A stretch of 64,000 nucleotides of DNA from Bacteroidota bacterium (GTDB lineage Bacteria; Bacteroidota; Bacteroidia; Flavobacteriales_F; PHOS-HE28): contig JACTMO010000059.1 in the NCBI GenBank assembly GCA_014584605.1, positions 1 to 64,000 on the forward strand, given 5' to 3'. Each line of letters opens with the position of its first letter. The first letter of the stretch is position 1. The position numbers and the translations under genes are program-made. The notes beneath the pieces were generated by a model. That model had not been told where the DNA came from, did no database searches, and saw only the letters and a list, made by a program, of their open reading frames with translations. Of this stretch, positions 60,314 through 64,000 are shown in pieces.

Positions 60314-61122
60314 GGAAAGCGGTAGCTGAGGCCCAGCTGGGGCGTGGGGCCGAGCAGGCTGCGGAAGGCCACCGCCAGGTCCAGGTCGAAGCCCTTCAGG
60401 CGGACGCCCACCCCGAAGTGGCCCTGCACGGCGCCGGTGCTCACGCCCGTGCGCAGGAACAGGGCGTTCACCGGATGGTATTCCAGCCCCGCGTGGAAGC
60501 GCTCGGCCTGGTCGATGTCCTTCTCCACTTCGCCGGTGAGCACCAGCTTCTCGCTGAAGGTGTAGCCCAGCCCGGCCTTGAGGACGGTGGGCACCCGCTC
60601 GTCGTACGGCCCGCCCAACGCGGCGCGCGAAGGGTTGTACAGGTGTGCGCCCACCCACAGGCCCCCGGTGAGCCGTGCCTGCACGCCCACCTCGCCCGTC
60701 ACGGTGCTGCGGCTTCCGTAGCCCTCGCCCAGGCGCACGCTCAGGTAGTCCAGCTGCACGCCCACCCGCAGCCCTTCGCCGAAGCGCATGGCATAGGCCA
60801 CGCCCACGCTCGTTTCGCGGTACAGGTCGTAGCCCAGCGTGCTGGCGTTCACCGCAATGCTGCCCCGGCCCAGGGGCAGCGCGGCGGCCAGCGCCTGGTG
60901 GTCGAGCGATTCGCTGAGCCAGTGCCGCTGCATGAAGACCCCCACGGCAGGACGGGTGAGGCCTGCCAGGCCGGCCTGGTTGTGCTGGGCGCTCCACAGG
61001 TCCACCAGCGTGAGGCCCGCCTGGCCCATGCCGGCGATGCGCGCCCCCACCGGCGTGTGGTCGCCTCCGGCCCGCACGGCGGTGGCCAGGGCCAGGGCGA
61101 GAAGGCACAGCGGGCGGCGCAT
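60310..61122 (-). CDS. PorV/PorQ- or FadL-like outer-membrane barrel protein
   Basis: A 270-residue exported barrel. The start after the signal peptide, PVGARIAGMGQAGLTLVDLWSAQHNQAGLAGL, is the pattern seen in PorV/PorQ-family (UPF0164) proteins that shuttle T9SS cargo, with the typical S/A-x-x-NPA-like loop here as QHNQAG. It ends LGPTPQLGLSYRF. It may therefore belong to T9SS surface attachment, but size and divergence leave this open. It is first in an operon with the HHH-barrel gene. Box TACATTCG ends 5 nt before ATG 61122. Confidence 0.75.
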   Translation of the reverse strand: MRRPLCLLALALATAVRAGGDHTPVGARIAGMGQAGLTLVDLWSAQHNQAGLAGLTRPAVGVFMQRHWLSESLDHQALAAALPLGRGSIAVNASTLGYDLYRETSVGVAYAMRFGEGLRVGVQLDYLSVRLGEGYGSRSTVTGEVGVQARLTGGLWVGAHLYNPSRAALGGPYDERVPTVLKAGLGYTFSEKLVLTGEVEKDIDQAERFHAGLEYHPVNALFLRTGVSTGAVQGHFGVGVRLKGFDLDLAVAFRSLLGPTPQLGLSYRFP

Positions 61123-61127
61123 GGTGC

Positions 61128-61135
61128 CGAATGTA
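61128..61135 (-). promoter_or_regulatory. -7 box TACATTCG
   Basis: Minus-strand TACATTCG ends 5 nt before ATG 61122, supporting that start. Confidence 0.45.
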
Positions 61136-61215
61136 TGCGGAATGGCGCAGGCCCCGGCGTCCCGCCCCCTTGCCGCCGACCCACCCGCGCTTGCACCGAC
61201 CCCCGCACCGTTGCC

Positions 61216-61223
61216 TACCTTCG
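61216..61223 (+). promoter_or_regulatory. -7 box TACCTTCG
   Basis: TACCTTCG lies 23 nt before the hpt ATG at 61247. Confidence 0.45.
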
Positions 61224-61246
61224 CATCCCTCCCGCAGCGCCCCGGC

Positions 61247-61810
61247 ATGTCCGAGCCCCCCACAGCCGCCCGCGTACGCCTGCACGACAAGGAGTTCGTG
61301 CCCTACATCCCCGCAGCCGACCTGGATGCGGCGATCGACCGCGTGGCCGCCGCGCTGGAACAACGCTTTGCGGGACGGCGGCCCCTCTTCCTGGGTGTGC
61401 TCAACGGTGCCTTCTTCTTCGCCGCCGAGCTCATGAAGCGCCTGGAGATGGAGTGCGAGATCAGCTTCATCAAGGTGGCCAGCTACCACGGCACCAGCAG
61501 CAGCGGCACCGTCACCCAGCTCATCGGCCTCAGCGAGCGGCTGGACGGCCGCCACGTGGTGATCGTGGAGGACATCGTGGACACCGGTGGCACCATCGCC
61601 CACATCATGGACGCGCTCTCCGGCCTTCATCCGGCGAGCGTCAGCGTGGCGGCGCTGCTCTTCAAGCCCGAGGCCTACACGCGTCCCTGGCCCATCGAGC
61701 ACGTGGCCCTGCGCATCCCCAACGCCTTCGTGGTGGGCTCCGGCCTGGACCACGACGGGCTGGGCCGCAACCTGCCAGGCATCTGGCGCATCACCGAATC
61801 CGCAACATGA
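61247..61810 (+). CDS. hpt: Hypoxanthine phosphoribosyltransferase
   Basis: A 187-residue purine salvage enzyme converting hypoxanthine or guanine plus PRPP to IMP or GMP. The PRPP-binding motif VIVEDIVDTGGTIAHIMD, the cis-peptide loop FLGVLNGAFFFAAEL, the flexible-loop SYHGTSSSGTV and the base-binding end FVVGSGLDHDGLGRNLPGIW are all present. The normal N-terminal length is reached from ATG 61247. The stop overlaps the adk start (ATGA). Confidence 0.95.
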   Translation: MSEPPTAARVRLHDKEFVPYIPAADLDAAIDRVAAALEQRFAGRRPLFLGVLNGAFFFAAELMKRLEMECEISFIKVASYHGTSSSGTVTQLIGLSERLDGRHVVIVEDIVDTGGTIAHIMDALSGLHPASVSVAALLFKPEAYTRPWPIEHVALRIPNAFVVGSGLDHDGLGRNLPGIWRITESAT

Positions 61811-62379
61811 GCAAGCTCAACCTCGTGCTCTTCGGCCCGCCCGGCGCCGGCAAAGGCACCCAGAGCGCCTTTCTGATCGAACGCTACGGCCTGGTACACT
61901 TCAGCACCGGCGACCTGCTCCGCGCCGAGATCAAGATGGAGACCCAACTGGGCATCCAGGCCAAGGAGCTCATGGACCGCGGCGAGCTGGTGGCCGATGC
62001 CATCGTGATCGGCATGATCCGCAACGCCATGGAGGCCAACCTCGAGGCCCGCGGCTTCATCTTCGACGGCTTCCCCCGCACCAAGGCCCAGGCCGTGGCG
62101 CTGGACGAGATGCTCGCCTCCAAGAACGAACCCATCACCCGCATGCTGGCCCTGGAGGTACCCGAGGCCGAGCTTGTGCAGCGCCTGCTGGGGCGCGGCG
62201 CCTCCAGCGGCCGCAGCGACGACCGCGACGAGGCCGTCATCCGCAACCGCATCCGCGAGTACGAGCAGAAGACGGCGCCCCTCAAGGACCACTACGCCGC
62301 CCAAGGCAAGTTCACCGCCATCGACGGTGTGGGCAGCGTGGCCGAGATCACCGCACGGCTGGTGAAGGCGATCGGTTGA
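61807..62379 (+). CDS. adk: Adenylate kinase
   Basis: A 190-residue short-form adenylate kinase, ATP + AMP to 2 ADP. The P-loop is GPPGAGKGT (10-18); HFSTGDLLRAEIK and GFIFDGFPRTKAQA carry the AMP-binding arginine and aspartate; RLLGRGASSGRSDDRDEAVIRNR covers the short LID. It is translationally coupled to hpt. A hairpin with 7-bp arms at 62525-62547 could end the transcript, but it has no T-run. Confidence 0.97.
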   Translation: MSKLNLVLFGPPGAGKGTQSAFLIERYGLVHFSTGDLLRAEIKMETQLGIQAKELMDRGELVADAIVIGMIRNAMEANLEARGFIFDGFPRTKAQAVALDEMLASKNEPITRMLALEVPEAELVQRLLGRGASSGRSDDRDEAVIRNRIREYEQKTAPLKDHYAAQGKFTAIDGVGSVAEITARLVKAIG

Positions 62380-62584
62380 GGCGGCCCGGCGAACGACCGC
62401 GGCGCCTGTGCCCCGGCACATGCGCACCCGTGCACTCCTTCACCAAGCGTGCGGTCCGCACCTGGTCCGGGGTGCGCGGTCAGGCACCGGGTTGGCTTCC
62501 GTTGTCCGCCGCGCAGTAATGCGCCCGGCCGACGATACGACGGCCGGACACTTGCTACCGCCGTGAAGTTGAGGAACCGCCTGG

Positions 62585-62682
62585 TCTGAAAATACTGCGA
62601 CCCCGACAAGTCGGGGCCGCAGACAAGCCTGGAAGCTTAGTTCTCACAACGGAATCATCCTTATTGTGAAAGACTTCAGGTC
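62585..62682 (-). ncRNA. Candidate tracrRNA, divergent from cas9
   Basis: Read on the minus strand from about 62682, the RNA starts with a likely anti-repeat (CCTGAAGTCTTTCACAAT, 62680-62663). It runs into AATAAGGATGATTCCGTTGTG, which closely parallels the nexus AAUAAGGCUAGUCCGUUAUCA of characterised tracrRNAs. CACAA and TTGTG at 62664-62668 and 62645-62649 could close it. A small AAGC/GCTT stem follows, then a 13-bp hairpin (62622-62610 with 62607-62595, TT loop, one wobble) and TATTTTC as a terminator-like end. A -7-like TATTCTTG lies just upstream (62694-62687). The exact ends are inferred. Confidence 0.75.
62595..62622 (-). terminator. 3' hairpin of the tracrRNA candidate
   Basis: CTGCGACCCCGAC (62595-62607 plus strand) pairs over its full length with 62610-62622 (one G-T wobble in the RNA), a 2-nt loop, and the minus strand continues with AGTATTTTC. 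Confidence 0.7.
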
Positions 62683-62686
62683 AGCG

Positions 62687-62694
62687 CAAGAATA
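62687..62694 (-). promoter_or_regulatory. -7-like box TATTCTTG of the tracrRNA candidate
   Basis: Minus-strand TATTCTTG matches TAnnTTTG but for one base and would place the transcript start near 62680-62683, just before the anti-repeat. Confidence 0.4.
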
Positions 62695-62706
62695 GCACAT
62701 TTTTTC

Positions 62707-62714
62707 TACTTTGA
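62707..62714 (+). promoter_or_regulatory. -7-like element TACTTTGA upstream of cas9
   Basis: TACTTTGA follows a T-run (TTTTTTCTACTTTG). It is the only box-like sequence upstream of cas9 on the plus strand, 65 nt before ATG 62780. Confidence 0.3.
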
Positions 62715-62779
62715 TCGCGCACACCTGGTCATCGTTCTTGAAAGGCACGATGGGCTCGTGTGCCATACCATTCATGCAC

Positions 62780-64000
62780 ATGGAAAGCAAGAACGAACTG
62801 ATCGTTGGCCTGGATGTTGGCAGCAACAGCGTGGGCTGGGCCGTGGTGGAAATGAACGGTGAACGCCTGGAGAAGATCCACGGCATGGGCAGCCGCATCA
62901 TCCCCATGGGCGATGAAAAGAAGGAGTTCGAACAAGGCGCCAAGATCACCAAGAACAATGCGCGACGGCAGAAACGCAGCATGCGCCGCAACCACCAACG
63001 CTACAAGCTGAGGCGGGCGAACCTGGTGAAGGTGCTGAAGCTCATGGATGCCTGGCCGGATGGGCTTGGCGAGCAAGCGCGACCGGATGAGCCGGTGATG
63101 ACACCGCTGCAGATATACGGCCTCCGCGCGTTGGCGGCCATGGAACCCGTCTCCCTGAAAGAATGGGGGCGCGTGCTCTACCACATGAACCAGCGGCGCG
63201 GCTACAAGGACATCGGCGACCTGATGGACGAGCAGGACGGAGCCGCACCCGGGGAAGCGAAGGACGATGGCAAACGCATCGAACGGGTGTTCATCGAGTC
63301 GGTGGAGGTGGACGACGACAAGGGCAAGAAGGTGAAGTACCTGGTCCGGCTGGGTGATGGCCGCGAAGGCACCTGCACGCTGGAGATCATCAAGGACATG
63401 GTGGGGACGGAACAGGAACTGGAGGTTGCCACGAAGAAGAACAAGGATGGCGAACGCTACGAGTTCCGGCTTGCGCAGAAGACCGATTGGCGCAAGGGCA
63501 TGGAAAGCATCAATGCCGCCATTGATGCGAGCGGACTGACACCCGGTCAGTACTTCCACCAGCAACTGAAGGACGATGCGTTCTACCGGATCAAGGAGCG
63601 CATCGTGCTCCGCGACACCTTCAAGAAGGAGTTCGATACCATCTGGACACGGCAACGGAACGAACACTCCGCACTGACCAGCGATGTGCTAAGGGACAAC
63701 GTGGTAAAGGCCTTGATCCCGAACAACCTGGCCGAGCAGACCAAGTGGTTGAAAAAGGACCTGGGCAGCTTCATCCGTGACTACGTGATCTACTACCAGC
63801 GGCCCTTGAAGTCGCAGGTCGGTAACAAAGGGCAATGCCGTTTCGAGACAGGTGTGCTGGCCAAGGACGGCAAGAAGGGCATTCCGCCCAAGCCCGTGAT
63901 GCCGGTGAGTTCGCCCATCTTCCAGCTGTTCCGCATCTGGCAACAGGTGAACAACATCCGCCTGATCGACAAGTACGCCAGGGAACAGGAGCTCGCCGCC
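62780..64000 (+). CDS. cas9: Cas9 endonuclease, type II-C-like, 5' part (truncated by window end)
   Basis: The frame is open for 407 codons and leaves the window, so about a quarter to a third of the protein is seen. RuvC-I is LIVGLDVGSNSVGWAVVE with catalytic Asp12. The arginine-rich bridge helix is NARRQKRSMRRNHQRYKLRR (about 63-82). LYHMNQRRGYKDIG (about 132-145) and the REC-lobe text YYQRPLKSQVGNKGQCRFE and SSPIFQLFRIWQQVNNIR are characteristic of the large Bacteroidota type II-C Cas9s. RuvC-II, HNH and RuvC-III lie beyond the edge, so activity cannot be judged. ATG 62780 or 62774 is likely; ATG 62750 (after GAAAGG) would add 10 residues. GC is lower than the flanking chromosome. Confidence 0.95.
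   Translation, partial: MESKNELIVGLDVGSNSVGWAVVEMNGERLEKIHGMGSRIIPMGDEKKEFEQGAKITKNNARRQKRSMRRNHQRYKLRRANLVKVLKLMDAWPDGLGEQARPDEPVMTPLQIYGLRALAAMEPVSLKEWGRVLYHMNQRRGYKDIGDLMDEQDGAAPGEAKDDGKRIERVFIESVEVDDDKGKKVKYLVRLGDGREGTCTLEIIKDMVGTEQELEVATKKNKDGERYEFRLAQKTDWRKGMESINAAIDASGLTPGQYFHQQLKDDAFYRIKERIVLRDTFKKEFDTIWTRQRNEHSALTSDVLRDNVVKALIPNNLAEQTKWLKKDLGSFIRDYVIYYQRPLKSQVGNKGQCRFETGVLAKDGKKGIPPKPVMPVSSPIFQLFRIWQQVNNIRLIDKYAREQELAA

Larger units (their letters stand above)
62380..62749. other. Intergenic region before cas9, holding the tracrRNA candidate
   Basis: A 370-bp gap. The left 200 bp is GC-rich like the chromosome and has a hairpin CCGGCCG/CGGCCGG (62525-62531/62541-62547) but no gene I can support. 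The right part, 62585-62760, is distinctly AT-richer (about 45-50% GC by count over two 60-bp lines) and carries the tracrRNA candidate and the likely cas9 promoter. Confidence 0.7.

Noticed and set aside
62525-62547. Hairpin after adk as a Rho-independent terminator
   Set aside because: The stem is perfect, but no T-run follows and it is 145 nt after the stop, so I mention it only in passing.
62640-62720. tracrRNA on the plus strand
   Set aside because: The nexus AAGGATGATTCC and the order anti-repeat, nexus, terminator only read correctly on the minus strand.
1-64000. tRNA, rRNA or transposase genes
   Set aside because: Scanning by eye found no T-arm motif in a cloverleaf context, no rRNA-like stretch and no transposase domain in any supported frame; a covariance-model scan would be decisive.

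Overview
The window looks like a high-GC member of the Bacteroidota, most probably a Flavobacteriales-type genome. Six predicted secreted proteins end in type IX secretion (T9SS) sorting domains. There are three tandem POT peptide transporters, a CarboxypepD-reg/TonB receptor, an OmpA/PD40 protein and a CotH-like secreted protein. Shine-Dalgarno sequences are essentially absent. Instead, many start codons follow a box resembling the Bacteroidota -7 promoter element TAnnTTTG, often only 3-7 nt from the start codon. No rRNA, tRNA, phage or transposase gene was seen.

Layout. 1-3.2 kb: T9SS protein, a GT4-type glycosyltransferase and RNase HII. 3.3-9.6 kb: an anchored protein of unknown function, a KtrB/KtrA potassium system overlapping a truncated haemoglobin, and a convergent LysM glucosaminidase. 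9.7-15.4 kb: a small DUF5522-like protein, then on the minus strand three POT transporters leading into a thioredoxin-like protein. 15.5-21 kb: a 25-bp-class inverted-repeat element, a DPP-IV-type peptidase, a conserved protein of unknown function, a T9SS esterase, a NUDIX hydrolase and MnmD. 21-44 kb: two homologous fibre-like secreted proteins in opposite orientation. They flank a sortilin/BNR T9SS protein, an OmpA/PD40 protein, an M42 peptidase, a GNAT and a GT39-like membrane protein, an S9 lipoprotein peptidase, a CotH T9SS-B protein, a DUF4397 T9SS protein broken by an in-frame TAG, a MORN lipoprotein and a GlcD-type oxidase. 43-54 kb: an SdiA-regulated-like protein, an MFS transporter, a 173-bp inverted-repeat element, MurQ, an alpha/beta-hydrolase-like T9SS protein lacking the usual serine, a TonB-dependent receptor, a lipase and a beta-CASP nuclease. 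54-62.4 kb: an outer-membrane barrel, tryptophan 2,3-dioxygenase, a TonB-C protein, a Rieske protein, a Cys/His repeat protein, a three-gene outer-membrane operon, then hpt-adk.

The right edge (62.58-64.0 kb) is the most striking part. The first 407 codons of a type II-C-like Cas9 run off the window. Immediately upstream, on the opposite strand, is a compact candidate tracrRNA with anti-repeat, nexus and terminator hairpin. Local GC drops there, which suggests an acquired cassette. The CRISPR array and cas1/cas2 must lie outside the window if they exist.

Most genes form a cell-surface and nutrient-acquisition set: secreted hydrolases and adhesin-like proteins exported through T9SS, peptide breakdown and uptake (S9 peptidases, M42, POT) and an envelope TonB system. 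Housekeeping genes (rnhB, hpt, adk, mnmD, murQ) are interspersed. All functions are read from motifs by eye; no database search was run.
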